DNA of 64,000 bases from UBA6522 sp965204155 (GTDB taxonomy: Bacteria; Pseudomonadota; Gammaproteobacteria; Steroidobacterales; Rariloculaceae): assembly GCA_965204155.1 (NCBI GenBank), contig OZ241971.1, positions 1 to 64,000 on the forward strand, written 5' to 3'. The number at the start of each line of letters is the position of its first letter. Position 1 is the first letter of the stretch. Positions 10,035-18,201 of the stretch are shown piece by piece. The translations under genes and the position numbers were made by a program. A model generated the notes under the pieces. The model saw only the letters and a program-made list of their open reading frames with translations. It did not search any database and was not told the DNA's origin.

Positions 10035-10174
10035 CATCTCTGGAATCCTGGAGTCTCTGGATCCCGAGGTCCCTCGACCTCTGGCAGTCCCCGACCGGGA
10101 ACCTTACCCGGAATCGCGACCCCGGACACCCTGCCGGAAGCGCCGACGCAACCGGCGCATGGAGGAGGGGTTGA

Positions 10175-10975
10175 TCAGTCGTCGTCCAGCCCTGCCAACC
10201 GCTGGACCGCCAGATCATGAAGGATGCGGTCGTACGCGTCCCCGGGCGCAATCTCGATACCGCGTGCGAGCAGTTCCCGCGCCTGCTCACGGTTGCGGTT
10301 TCGGTTCAGCAGTAACAGGCCGTTCGCGTACTCCAGGTAGACTCCTATTTCATCGGGAGCGAGCTCGAGCGCCTTTTCATAATAGTCAAGCGCATTTCGC
10401 CTCGTGGCCCGATACGTCACGCGGGCCACGAGCCCTCCCATCTTGTTCACGATTTCCGCGTGCCAGGATGCCAGGGTGAGGTGTGCTTCGGCCATTTCCG
10501 GATTCAGGCGCAGTGCTTCCTGGGCCGCCTCGCGCGTTCTGCGCGCATATCCCCTGTTGAGTGCCTCCATGACGCCCACGGTCTGGGCTTCGCGCCCGAT
10601 GGCATGGGCCGATTGGAAGTGGGCTTCGGGGTTGCCGGGATCGAGGCGAATCGCCTCGTCCGCGGCGCCTATGGCGCGCGCGAACAACTCCGGCTGTTCG
10701 TCCCCGGCGGCGAGGTAGTAGCCCTGTATGGCGAGCGACTCGGCCGCGAGCGCGTACCCTTCCGACGTTCCCAATGCCTCACCCGCTTCCGCGGCCGCTG
10801 CGAACCGGCCGTCGGCGTATGCGGCCCGTGCCGCCTCGATGGACTGTGCGCCGGACGGATTCACCAGCAGAAGAGCTCCTGCAAGCGAAAAACACAACGC
10901 TACGGCCGTTTTTCTCAATGCTTCATCCCGTGCCGAATGACTTTTTTCAAATAGTTTCAGCATATTGTGATTCAC
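10175..10975 (-). CDS. Secreted TPR-repeat protein
   Basis: A 266-residue protein with a basic stretch, a hydrophobic helix (TAVALCFSLAGALLLVNPSGAQS) acting as signal or anchor, then several tetratricopeptide-like helix pairs. Clear TPR units are AAYADGRFAAAAEAGEAL, the AIRLDPGNPEAHFQSAHAIG unit, ALRLNPEMAEAHLTLASWH and ALELAPDEIGVYLEYANGLL. TPR arrays bind peptides or partner proteins; no enzymatic role is implied. It is divergent from the DUF6152-like gene at 11201 and shares a 225-base region with it. No operon partner is evident, so function is unknown. Confidence 0.75.
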   Translation of the reverse strand: MNHNMLKLFEKSHSARDEALRKTAVALCFSLAGALLLVNPSGAQSIEAARAAYADGRFAAAAEAGEALGTSEGYALAAESLAIQGYYLAAGDEQPELFARAIGAADEAIRLDPGNPEAHFQSAHAIGREAQTVGVMEALNRGYARRTREAAQEALRLNPEMAEAHLTLASWHAEIVNKMGGLVARVTYRATRRNALDYYEKALELAPDEIGVYLEYANGLLLLNRNRNREQARELLARGIEIAPGDAYDRILHDLAVQRLAGLDDD

Positions 10976-11200
10976 ACCTCAAAGGCGGTCAACGAATGAA
11001 CGGTGCCGCACCGAAACAGCATCTGGCCATAGCGATTTTGACAGCCGTTTCGCGTGCCGAGGGAGGTCCAATTCAGCCCAGGAAGCCCGATTACAGAAGC
11101 TACTTGAGCTAATTTCCGTATCTTGGGAGCGGCCGCTTTTGGCCGAAAGCAGACGCCCGTTAACCGTTAAGATGAAGGGCGTGCATATTCAGGGGAAGTC
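10976..11200. other. Divergent intergenic region between TPR and DUF6152-like genes
   Basis: No gene seen. It holds a small imperfect hairpin (CGGCC, loop GCTTTT, GGCCG) near 11132 and a direct repeat CGTTAA-CCGTTAA near 11158. The AGGGGAAG ribosome site of the plus-strand gene follows. Confidence 0.4.
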
Positions 11201-12232
11201 ATGAGACACATAACTGCTCTTCTATTGATCGGTATTCCGGTTACCTCTTCGGCTCATCACTCTCAAGCAGAATTCGATGCGACCGACATTACGGAGTTGA
11301 GCGGCGAAGTCGTGTCAGTAGCCTGGCGTATGCCTCATATCGAGTTCCGCCTTCGGACAGTTGGCCAGGATGGAAGCGTGGAGGAGTGGAACATCGAAGC
11401 GGGTAACGCGATCGCGGCTGGTCGAATGGGTCTCGAAAGGGATACCTTGCAGGTTGGTTTTGAAGTCAGGGTCGCCGGGATTGCGTCAAGTCGTCGGGCC
11501 CATCGAATGCTGGCTGGGCAATTTCTTCTCCCAAGTGGTCTTGAGGTAATCATTGACCCCCAAATCACGCCGATTCCTCGTTGGTCACCCGAACGTTACG
11601 TCGATCGCCGCAACTCGAATTACGAGTACTCAGGGTCACTTCCAGACGATGGTCGTGGGATATTCCGTATTTGGACCCGGGACCGGGCACAAGAGTTCTG
11701 GATGCTGCAACCCGCTGACTATTATCCTTTGACGGAGGCCGCCGAGACGGCCATCGCTTCATGGGATGTGGATGATCCGGCCGATAACCAGGTACTCCTG
11801 TGCATACCACCCGGAATGCCTGCGACAATGGGGGACCCTCATCCGATCGAGTTCGTAGAGCTGGACGGCGCCATCGAGCTTCGGCAGCAGGAGTTCGATG
11901 TTGTCAGGACGATTCACCTGGAGCCGGCTGAGGATCTCGCGAGTATTGATCCGTCTCCGCTCGGCTATTCCGTAGGTCGTTGGGAAGACAACACACTGGC
12001 AATAACGACGACGCGAGTCGATACGCCCTACCTGAATCGACGCGGAGTGCCCATGAGCGAGGCCGCGGAGATCGAGGAGCGTTTTACGGTCGATGAGGCC
12101 AACGGTCACCTGGACTATGTGTTGACGGTTACCGACCCGGAGTTCTTGTCGGAACCGTTCGTCGAAGAGATTCTCTGGTTCTGGAGCGAGGACGCGATTA
12201 TGCAGCCCTATGACTGCTCGGTGTCAGGGTAG
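11201..12232 (+). CDS. DUF6152-like secreted protein with N-terminal His-His
   Basis: A 343-residue protein with signal peptide MRHITALLLIGIPVTSSA, predicted to be cleaved right before HHSQAEFD, which would expose His-His at the mature N-terminus. An OB-fold-like beta region follows (ELSGEVVSVAWRMPHIEF, then DTLQVGFEVRVAG). The C-terminal half carries blocks shared with the other copies here: EFDVVRTIHLEP, PLGYSVGRWEDNTL and TDPEFLSEPF. It is homologous to 47296-48312 and more distantly to 59400-60530 and 62322-63755. Function is unknown; a metal-binding envelope protein is my inference. The gene is visibly less GC-rich than its flanks, which may point to recent arrival. Confidence 0.7.
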   Translation: MRHITALLLIGIPVTSSAHHSQAEFDATDITELSGEVVSVAWRMPHIEFRLRTVGQDGSVEEWNIEAGNAIAAGRMGLERDTLQVGFEVRVAGIASSRRAHRMLAGQFLLPSGLEVIIDPQITPIPRWSPERYVDRRNSNYEYSGSLPDDGRGIFRIWTRDRAQEFWMLQPADYYPLTEAAETAIASWDVDDPADNQVLLCIPPGMPATMGDPHPIEFVELDGAIELRQQEFDVVRTIHLEPAEDLASIDPSPLGYSVGRWEDNTLAITTTRVDTPYLNRRGVPMSEAAEIEERFTVDEANGHLDYVLTVTDPEFLSEPFVEEILWFWSEDAIMQPYDCSVSG

Positions 12233-12327
12233 ACCTGGCGCCAGGCTTGTCGCTCCGGCCATAGATCGAAAATTGCGCAAATCTCTCGCCTTCCGCGATA
12301 ATCGCCCCGCCGCAGCAGGGCCCTCAT

Positions 12328-13122
12328 GTGAAAGTATTCGTCATCAGCCTGCGCACGGCCGAGACCCGGCGTGCAGAAGCGTCCGAACAGATGGCCAAGT
12401 GCGACGTAGCGTTCGAGTTCTTCGATGCCGTTGACGGGACCGCCGGCCATGCCGACTGGTTTTCGGGAATTGATAACCGGCGTTTTCTGCTCAATACGCT
12501 TCGCCGCCAGCCGAAGCCTCAAGAAATCGGCTGCTACGCGAGTCACCTGTCATTGTGGAACAAGGCGATCTCCCTCGACCAACCCGTCCTTGTCCTGGAA
12601 GATGACTTCCAGCTTGAACCGGGTTTTGCCGAAGTCATCGGCAGCCTGGAACCGATGGTGAACGAATTCGGGTTCATTCGCCTGCAATCCATGCACGGGC
12701 CGCGAGCGCCGCTGAAGCGCCTGAGGCCCGCCGCCTACGAAGTCCGGCGCCATGACGGAACGACCCTGCATTACCTGTCCGATCCGCCGCTCTATGCGCT
12801 GGCATATGCCGTCAGCCCAGGGGCAGCCCGTGCTCTGGTACTGGCCAGCCGGACCCTGTTCGCACCCGTCGACAAGTTCCTGCAACACACCTGGATACAC
12901 CGTACGCCCATCTACGTACTGGACCCGCCCGTGGTGAAGATGTCGCCGCAAGCCGAAATCTCGACCATTGGCGATCGAACCCGCAAGAGCAGGAACCCCA
13001 TGGTGAATCTCAGCCGCGCCATTCACAAGGGCATCGGGGAACTCCACCGGCTGGGCTTTGACCGGGTGCAGTTCGCGCGAATGTCGGATTCCGATCGCCC
13101 TCAGTTCGGAAAATCGAAATAA
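12328..13122 (+). CDS. Glycosyltransferase family 25 (LPS biosynthesis type)
   Basis: A 264-residue GT25-family protein, the family of LgtB/Lex1-type galactosyl- and glucosyltransferases that extend lipooligosaccharide. The start MKVFVISLRTAETRRAEASE is diagnostic. The FFDAVDG segment, the GCYASHLSLWNKAI block and the acidic motif VLEDDFQLEP, a probable metal and sugar-nucleotide site, are all present. It has no signal peptide and probably acts on the inner face of the membrane. It overlaps the convergent dipeptidase gene by 22 bases. The acceptor sugar cannot be predicted. Confidence 0.87.
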   Translation: MKVFVISLRTAETRRAEASEQMAKCDVAFEFFDAVDGTAGHADWFSGIDNRRFLLNTLRRQPKPQEIGCYASHLSLWNKAISLDQPVLVLEDDFQLEPGFAEVIGSLEPMVNEFGFIRLQSMHGPRAPLKRLRPAAYEVRRHDGTTLHYLSDPPLYALAYAVSPGAARALVLASRTLFAPVDKFLQHTWIHRTPIYVLDPPVVKMSPQAEISTIGDRTRKSRNPMVNLSRAIHKGIGELHRLGFDRVQFARMSDSDRPQFGKSK

Positions 13123-13811
13123 GTATCCGGATAGGGTTCGTCGGCGAGGGTGAAATGCCACCACTCCCGGGCGTAGTGGTTGAACCCGTGCGAGGTCATC
13201 ACGTTCTGCAGCAGCGCACGGTTGGCGCGTTGCCGGGCTGTGACGGCGGGGCTGTCCGGCCAGGAAATCGGGCCGAAGAAATCGTAGCCCGAGCCCATGT
13301 CGAGTTCGTGGGCTGCGCCCGCCTCGTCCCGAAAGACGATGGTGAGATCCACTGTGCTGCCCCGCGAATGGCCTGAGCGCGCAGCGATGTAGCCCTCCTC
13401 GAACAGGTCCTCCTTGGCGACGTCGGGGTAAAAGTCGGGCTTGGTTCGCTGATCGTCGAGATCCTCGCCCCAGCGGACGAAGTGATCCACAGCGCGCTGC
13501 GGCCGGTAAGCGTCGAAGACCTTCAACCCGAGCCCGAACCGCTGGAGCGCGGCCTGAACGTCTGCCAGCGCAGCAGCGGCCGGCTCGGACAGGACCGCGT
13601 GTCCGTGCCCATAACCGTCAATGGGATGCCCGACGAAATTGTCGCCGGTGGCGTACTTGAGCTCGATTGCGATATCCGGAATCGCCTCATCCAGATACAC
13701 GAAACCCTCCGGCAAGCCGGGACGTTCCTGGGCAAGGGCGCCCATTGCACCGACCGCGGCCAACAACGCAACTGCCCGGAAAACGGGTGAGTTTTTCATC
13801 TCGCGCCTCAA
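13101..13811 (-). CDS. D-alanyl-D-alanine dipeptidase (VanX/DdpX family)
   Basis: A 236-residue periplasmic zinc dipeptidase that splits D-Ala-D-Ala. A signal peptide (VFRAVALLAAVGAMGALAQ) is followed by the peptidase M15D motifs SGHSRGSTVDLT, giving zinc-binding His and Asp, and the catalytic/zinc segment FNHYAREWWHF. KVFDAYRPQRAV, with the conserved Arg, is also present. In non-producers such enzymes (DdpX) recycle cell-wall dipeptide rather than confer vancomycin resistance, and no vanH or vanA is nearby. The start could be M1 or M5 (MKNSPVF). The 3' end overlaps the convergent GT25 gene by 22 bases. Confidence 0.9.
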   Translation of the reverse strand: MRREMKNSPVFRAVALLAAVGAMGALAQERPGLPEGFVYLDEAIPDIAIELKYATGDNFVGHPIDGYGHGHAVLSEPAAAALADVQAALQRFGLGLKVFDAYRPQRAVDHFVRWGEDLDDQRTKPDFYPDVAKEDLFEEGYIAARSGHSRGSTVDLTIVFRDEAGAAHELDMGSGYDFFGPISWPDSPAVTARQRANRALLQNVMTSHGFNHYAREWWHFTLADEPYPDTYFDFPN

Positions 13812-13882
13812 CGACGTTGATCGGATTATGGGCGATGTTCCCGATCACTGTCATGGCAAGCACCAAACATCTGTTCTGCCTG

Positions 13883-13911
13883 TTGACATATTTATCCTAC
13901 TGTACTAGATT
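13883..13911 (+). promoter_or_regulatory. Promoter of the YtrA-type ABC operon
   Basis: A perfect -35 box TTGACA (13883-13888) and a -10-like TAGATT (13906-13911) are spaced by 17 bases, 30 bases before the first ATG. The -10 box lies inside the palindromic operator at 13901-13920, a layout that fits repression. Confidence 0.7.
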
Positions 13912-13920
13912 ACTAGTACA
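13901..13920. promoter_or_regulatory. Palindromic operator for the GntR/YtrA regulator
   Basis: Perfect inverted repeat TGTACTAG-ATTA-CTAGTACA, with 8-bp arms and a 4-bp spacer. It resembles the GTACTA/TAGTAC-type sites of YtrA-subfamily GntR repressors and covers the -10 box of an operon that encodes such a regulator, so autorepression is likely. Confidence 0.75.
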
Positions 13921-13941
13921 CTCAGTTTACGGATCGTCAAG

Positions 13942-14790
13942 ATGCTCGAAGCCAGGCACGTCAATTTCGGATACGGATCCGATCCCCTGTTTCGCGACAC
14001 GGACCTGACGCTCGCGCCCGGACACATCTATGGTCTGCTGGGGCTCAACGGCGCCGGCAAGACCACGTTGCTCAAACTCATGACGGGATTGCTGTTCCCG
14101 AATTCAGGCGAGATCACCGCCTGCGGTCACAATCCTGCCCGGCGAGCCCCCGGGTTCCTGTCCAGGGTCTTCCTCCTGCCGGAGGAACTTAACGTCCCCG
14201 GTGTCACCGGCAGGGAATACGTCGCCGCCCGCTCGCCGTTCTATCCGGATTTCGATCAGGCCCAGATGCAGCGCTACCTCGAGGAGTTCGAGATTCCCGA
14301 GGGCAAGCGGCTCACGGCCCTCTCCCACGGACAACAGAAGAAGTTCCTGTTGTCGTTCGGCCTGGCCTGCAATGCATCGCTGGTGCTCCTGGACGAGCCG
14401 ACCAATGGCCTGGACATCCCCTCCAAGGGGCTGTTCCGGCGCCTGGTGGCGGAGGCGTTGAACGACGGCCAGGCCATCGTCGTCTCCACCCACCAGGTCC
14501 GGGACGTGGAGTCGCTGGTGGACCTGATCGTGGTTCTTCACGAGGGCAAGGTGCTGTTGAACCACACGGTTTCCGAACTGAGCGGGAATCTGAGATTTTC
14601 GGTCAGCGGGAACCGCCCCGAAGACGGCAACGGGCTGATCTATACCGAGCGCACCGTAGGCGGCTACGCCAGCGTCTTCAGTGACCGCGGCGGCGGCGAA
14701 GGCGCACTGGACATGGAACTGCTCTTCAAGGCCGTCATAGCGAACCCGGGCGCCTGCGCCGCACTGCTCACAACGGAGAGCCGGAAATGA
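13942..14790 (+). CDS. ABC transporter ATP-binding protein (YtrB-like)
   Basis: A 282-residue ABC ATPase. Walker A is GLNGAGKTTLLKL at about residue 36, the signature is LSHGQQKKFLLSFGLA, Walker B is LVLLDEPTNGLD, and the switch His is in VSTHQVRDVESL. It powers the membrane subunit encoded next, whose ATG overlaps this stop as ATGA (14787-14790). With a GntR regulator of YtrA type third in the operon, the set resembles ytr-like systems induced by cell-wall or membrane stress. The transported molecule is unknown. It starts at ATG 13942, just after the operator-bearing promoter. Confidence 0.9.
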   Translation: MLEARHVNFGYGSDPLFRDTDLTLAPGHIYGLLGLNGAGKTTLLKLMTGLLFPNSGEITACGHNPARRAPGFLSRVFLLPEELNVPGVTGREYVAARSPFYPDFDQAQMQRYLEEFEIPEGKRLTALSHGQQKKFLLSFGLACNASLVLLDEPTNGLDIPSKGLFRRLVAEALNDGQAIVVSTHQVRDVESLVDLIVVLHEGKVLLNHTVSELSGNLRFSVSGNRPEDGNGLIYTERTVGGYASVFSDRGGGEGALDMELLFKAVIANPGACAALLTTESRK

Positions 14791-15554
14791 ACGAACATTT
14801 CTCCATCGAACGGCTTTGGTGGCTGTTGCGCGCCGACTTCACGGCCGGCTATCGCACACTGCTGACAGTTTCCGGCACGCTGGCCGGAGTCATCCTGATT
14901 GCATCCCTGATCTCGTTCGGCCCCGGCGGCGGAGGCCAGGAGTTCTTCATGTCGTGGTTTGGCGGCATGCTCTACATCTGGGGTGTCATTGCCTCGAGCC
15001 GCGCCTTCCGGGAACTTCACGACAAGACCCGGAACGAAGCGTACCTGCTGTTGCCCGCTTCCGCGGTCGAAAAGACCGTGGCCCGGCTGCTCGCCGTGAC
15101 TGTCGGACTGGCCGTCTACCTGTTGGTCTTCACCACCGTGGTTTCGGTCCTTGTCGAAGCGGTATTCCTGTTGCTGCCGGGTACCGGTTACGGCCTGTTC
15201 AATCCGCTCGACCCCGTGGTATGGCCGCTCATCTTCGGCTATTTCTTCCTGCAATCCTTCTTCTTTCTCGGCGCAGCCTGGTTCAGGAGACGGCATTTCA
15301 TCAAGACCAGTTTGGCCATCACCGTGGTCGGAATCGGGTTGGCCCTGTTCATCGTGCTCACGCTGCGACTCACCTTCGCGACAGCGGACCTGTCCGACCT
15401 GGACGGCCTCATCGCGCGGGCGGCGGGATCCTACCAGGGACTGTTTCAGATACTTGAGGCCCTGCGCGGGCTCTTTGCCGTCGCGCTGCCGGCCGCATGC
15501 TGGACGATTGCCTGGCTGAGGGTCCGGGAGACACAGGTCAGCGATGGAATTTAG
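14787..15554 (+). CDS. ABC transporter membrane subunit of the YtrA-type operon
   Basis: A 255-residue integral membrane protein with about six hydrophobic segments, for example LLTVSGTLAGVILIASLISF, LLAVTVGLAVYLLVFTTVVSV and TSLAITVVGIGLALFIVLTL. A conserved-looking cytoplasmic loop (SSRAFRELHDKTRNEAYLLLPAS) resembles ABC-2-type permeases of small drug or peptide exporters. It is coupled at both ends: ATGA overlap with the ATPase upstream and an 11-base overlap with the regulator downstream. It probably forms the permease for that ATPase. No individual substrate clue is visible. Confidence 0.8.
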   Translation: MNEHFSIERLWWLLRADFTAGYRTLLTVSGTLAGVILIASLISFGPGGGGQEFFMSWFGGMLYIWGVIASSRAFRELHDKTRNEAYLLLPASAVEKTVARLLAVTVGLAVYLLVFTTVVSVLVEAVFLLLPGTGYGLFNPLDPVVWPLIFGYFFLQSFFFLGAAWFRRRHFIKTSLAITVVGIGLALFIVLTLRLTFATADLSDLDGLIARAAGSYQGLFQILEALRGLFAVALPAACWTIAWLRVRETQVSDGI

Positions 15555-15915
15555 CGAGCCAAGAAGCATATACCTGCAGATCGCGGACCAGATCCGCGAG
15601 CGCATCCTGCAGGGTGAATGGCAGGACGGAGAACGGATCCCGTCCATCCGCGAACTGGCCATCGAGCTGGGCGTGAATCCGAATACGGTCACCAAGAGCT
15701 ACCAGGCGCTGTTGGATTGGGGCATCGTCGCCAATCAACGCGGGCGCGGATATTTCGTCAGCGAAAGGGCTGCCGAGCGGGCATTGACCGGGATGCGCGA
15801 GGAATTCGTGCGCGACGAGCTTCCAAGAGTGATTCGCGCCATGCAAACGCTGGGTATCGGCCTCGACGAACTGGCCGGATACCTGGCTCGACAAGACGGA
15901 GATAAAGAGACATGA
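15544..15915 (+). CDS. GntR-family transcriptional regulator, YtrA subfamily
   Basis: A 123-residue regulator with the GntR winged helix (EPRSIYLQIADQIRERILQG, then IPSIRELAIELGVNPNTVTKSYQAL) and only a short C-terminal dimerisation tail, the hallmark of the YtrA subfamily. These repressors sit in operons with ABC exporters and bind a palindrome in their own promoter; exactly such a site lies at 13901-13920. The start overlaps the permease gene and the stop overlaps the next ATG (15912-15915). The inducer is unknown, though cell-wall stress is the usual theme. Confidence 0.9.
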   Translation: MEFSEPRSIYLQIADQIRERILQGEWQDGERIPSIRELAIELGVNPNTVTKSYQALLDWGIVANQRGRGYFVSERAAERALTGMREEFVRDELPRVIRAMQTLGIGLDELAGYLARQDGDKET

Positions 15916-16634
15916 AATCAAGCAAGATCGCACTCCTTTCACTGGGCGGTGTCGTCGCGGGAGCCATTGTGGTGGCCGCGGTGGTGGCGCGTGTCGCCAT
16001 CGGCTGGGACGGACAGGCGCGGGCGCAGATCGACCTCGACCCCGGCGAGACGACCACGGCGAGCCGGGACCTCAGCGGATTCAACAGAATCGAGATCAAC
16101 GGCAGTTGGAACGTCGCCGTCACCCGGGGAGACGAGTGGCAGGTGGAACTGTCGTACCCGGAAAACTATGTGGGTGAAATCGACGTATCGGTAAGGGGCG
16201 AACGACTCAGCATGGACGGTGCCGGGATGCGATCCTTTTTCGGTCGGTCAGATGCGCGGTTCTCGGCAGACATCGTCATGCCGACGCTGGTGGAACTGGA
16301 GGCAGCCGGCAGCAGCCGCGTAACGCTTTCGGGCTTTGAGGGCGAACAGCTCACGATCGACGCCGCCGGCGCGAATCAAATTACCGGCGAAGACGGCCGC
16401 TACGGCGAACTGGAACTGTCGGTCGCAGGCGCCAACGACCTTCAGCTCGCCGGGTTCGCTTTCACCGATGCAGACGTGGAGCTTGCGGGCGCATCCAACC
16501 TGACGCTGACCATGGATGGCGGCGAATTGACCGGCGGCCTGGCCGGCGCCGGAAAAATCGAATACTTCGGCACGGTCTCGCGGGAAGATATCGACGTCGC
16601 AGGATTCGGTTCGGTGGGGCCTGCCGAACTGTAG
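15912..16634 (+). CDS. GIN-domain (DUF2807) envelope protein
   Basis: A 240-residue protein with an N-terminal membrane anchor or signal (LLSLGGVVAGAIVVAAVVARVAI) and one GIN/DUF2807 domain, a right-handed parallel beta-helix. The repeated short strands are visible: VELEAAGSSRVTLSG, LTIDAAGANQITG, LELSVAGANDLQLAG and VELAGASNLTLTM. It begins with the family's ASRDLSGFNRIEINGSWNV block. It is last in the ABC/GntR operon, coupled by ATGA. GIN proteins often accompany cell-envelope stress systems, but their activity is not known. Confidence 0.83.
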   Translation: MKSSKIALLSLGGVVAGAIVVAAVVARVAIGWDGQARAQIDLDPGETTTASRDLSGFNRIEINGSWNVAVTRGDEWQVELSYPENYVGEIDVSVRGERLSMDGAGMRSFFGRSDARFSADIVMPTLVELEAAGSSRVTLSGFEGEQLTIDAAGANQITGEDGRYGELELSVAGANDLQLAGFAFTDADVELAGASNLTLTMDGGELTGGLAGAGKIEYFGTVSREDIDVAGFGSVGPAEL

Positions 16635-16739
16635 TCCCCCGGCGCGCATGGATCGCCGCGCGGTCCTCCCGCATGTCCGAACGCAGGCCGTGGAATTGGG
16701 CCTTCAGCCCGTCGTCGGGGACCGATTTGGGCTCGCACC

Positions 16740-18122
16740 CTACTCCCGGATCATCGCCAACTGTCCCCGCAGTTCCGCCAGAATCGCATCGAAGTTGCTC
16801 CCGGTTTGAAGCAGGTTTTCCTGCTCCATCGGATCCGCCTGCAGATCGTACAGTTCCTCCGGGCTCGGCAGTTGGCGCATCAGCTTGTATTGATCGTTTC
16901 TGATCGCCCACTCGTCGCGGTTCAGGTTTTCCGACACCACTTCCGAGTACGCGTAGCTGCGCGGTCCGGGGCCGGCGTTGGAGAGCAGATCCGCAAAGCT
17001 CAGGCTGTCGTTGAATACCGTCGTCCCGGCGCCGGCGAGGTCGGCGATGGTCGCGAACAGGTCCACGCTGGAGACCAGCGCGTCCTCGCGCTCGCCGGCG
17101 CGCGTCACGCCCCGGCCCGAAATGATCATCGGTACCGCCACGCCGCCCTGGTAGACCGACCCTTTGCCCCGCTGCCGGACGGGTCCCTGGTATACCCGCC
17201 TCGGGGAACCGTTGTCGCCCATGTAGATGATCACCGTATTCGCCCTCGTGTCGGCGGAAAACGAGTCCAGAAGGCGGCCGAACTCCCGGTCCATGGCCTC
17301 TATCGCAGCCAGGTAATACGGCAAGGGGTCTCGGTCGATGGCCTGCTGTCCGGGAGACAGCGAATCCCTGTCGTGCAGGTCGGGCGGCGGAAGGTGGAAC
17401 GGCGTATGCGGCGCGTTGAACGCCAGCCACGCGAACCACGGCGCCTCCTGAGCGGCGATCCACTCGATGGCGAGGTCGACGAATCGGGTCGTGGTGTAGA
17501 CGTCGCTTGATGATTCGCGGCCATTCTCGATCAACGTCCAGTCGAAGTAGTCGCGCACGCCGCCTCCCTGGAACCCGGCAAAGTGGTCGATTCCCATCAG
17601 GTTGGGGTTGTCGATGCCGCCGTTGTCGCGTCCCGACAAGTGCCACTTGCCGATCACCGCATGCGTGTAGGAATTCGGAACGTTGGAATCGATGAACGAC
17701 TGCAGCGAGGTTTCCGCGAGCGGAATCGAGTCATCCGGCGATAGCACCCCGGTGCGGATACCGTATCGCCCGGTGAGAATGGTCGCGCGGGTGGGGGAAC
17801 ACAGAGGCGTTGCCCAGGCGTTGTCGAAGATCAGGCCGTTGGCCGCCAGTTCGTCCAGGGTGGGCGTCGTTGGCAAGTACGTTCCCACCTGGTATCCGGA
17901 CGAGGCATCCAGGCCCAGATCGTCGGAAATGACCAGCAGGATGTTCGGGTGTTCATTCAGGGTCGGGCCGGGATCGGGTTGAGTTCCGGTGCCGCCGCCA
18001 CCGCCGCTGCCACTGCCACCGCCGCTGCCACTGCCGCCGTCACCGTTGCTGCCCCCTCCCCCGCCGCCGCAGCCCGAGAGCGCTATCGACGCAAGGACGC
18101 AGACAAGGCCGGCAGCCCGCAT
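16740..18122 (-). CDS. Sulfatase (lipoprotein, S1-type arylsulfatase)
   Basis: A 460-residue type I sulfatase. A lipobox (IALSGC, Cys18) makes it a lipoprotein. A Gly/Ser-rich spacer of about 30 residues then holds the enzyme away from the membrane. Active-site motifs are present: metal ligands in NILLVISDDLG, the formylglycine signature CSPTR with Cys108, ATILTGRYGIRTG, GKWH, and GDNGSPRRV. It hydrolyses a sulfate ester after Cys is oxidised to formylglycine; no maturase is in the window. It follows another sulfatase and an amidohydrolase on the same strand (gaps 79 and 7 bases), probably one operon. The substrate is unknown. Confidence 0.92.
   Translation of the reverse strand: MRAAGLVCVLASIALSGCGGGGGGSNGDGGSGSGGGSGSGGGGGTGTQPDPGPTLNEHPNILLVISDDLGLDASSGYQVGTYLPTTPTLDELAANGLIFDNAWATPLCSPTRATILTGRYGIRTGVLSPDDSIPLAETSLQSFIDSNVPNSYTHAVIGKWHLSGRDNGGIDNPNLMGIDHFAGFQGGGVRDYFDWTLIENGRESSSDVYTTTRFVDLAIEWIAAQEAPWFAWLAFNAPHTPFHLPPPDLHDRDSLSPGQQAIDRDPLPYYLAAIEAMDREFGRLLDSFSADTRANTVIIYMGDNGSPRRVYQGPVRQRGKGSVYQGGVAVPMIISGRGVTRAGEREDALVSSVDLFATIADLAGAGTTVFNDSLSFADLLSNAGPGPRSYAYSEVVSENLNRDEWAIRNDQYKLMRQLPSPEELYDLQADPMEQENLLQTGSNFDAILAELRGQLAMIRE
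17998..18033. repeat. 18-bp tandem repeat encoding the Gly/Ser linker
   Basis: Two perfect copies of CCACCGCCGCTGCCACTG back to back, inside the sulfatase gene, coding (minus strand) for GSGSGGG-type spacer. Slippage here would change linker length by six residues without a frameshift. Confidence 0.8.
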
Positions 18123-18201
18123 ATTTCACCCGACCTTGTCCTGCTCAGCATCCGGCACAACGGCAAGTATCTTCAATTGCGCTGATTCGATGCGGAACAG
18201 C

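Noticed and set aside
10035..10174. Terminator between the convergent cytochrome and TPR genes
   Set aside because: CCGGG/CCCGG can pair (10095-10111), but there is no T tract on either side.
13101..13811. Vancomycin resistance gene (vanX)
   Set aside because: The family is right, but vanH, vanA and vanRS are absent and the organism looks Gram-negative; a DdpX-like recycling role is more likely.
17998..18033. CRISPR or intergenic repeat
   Set aside because: Repeats lie in frame inside the sulfatase gene and encode a Gly/Ser linker.
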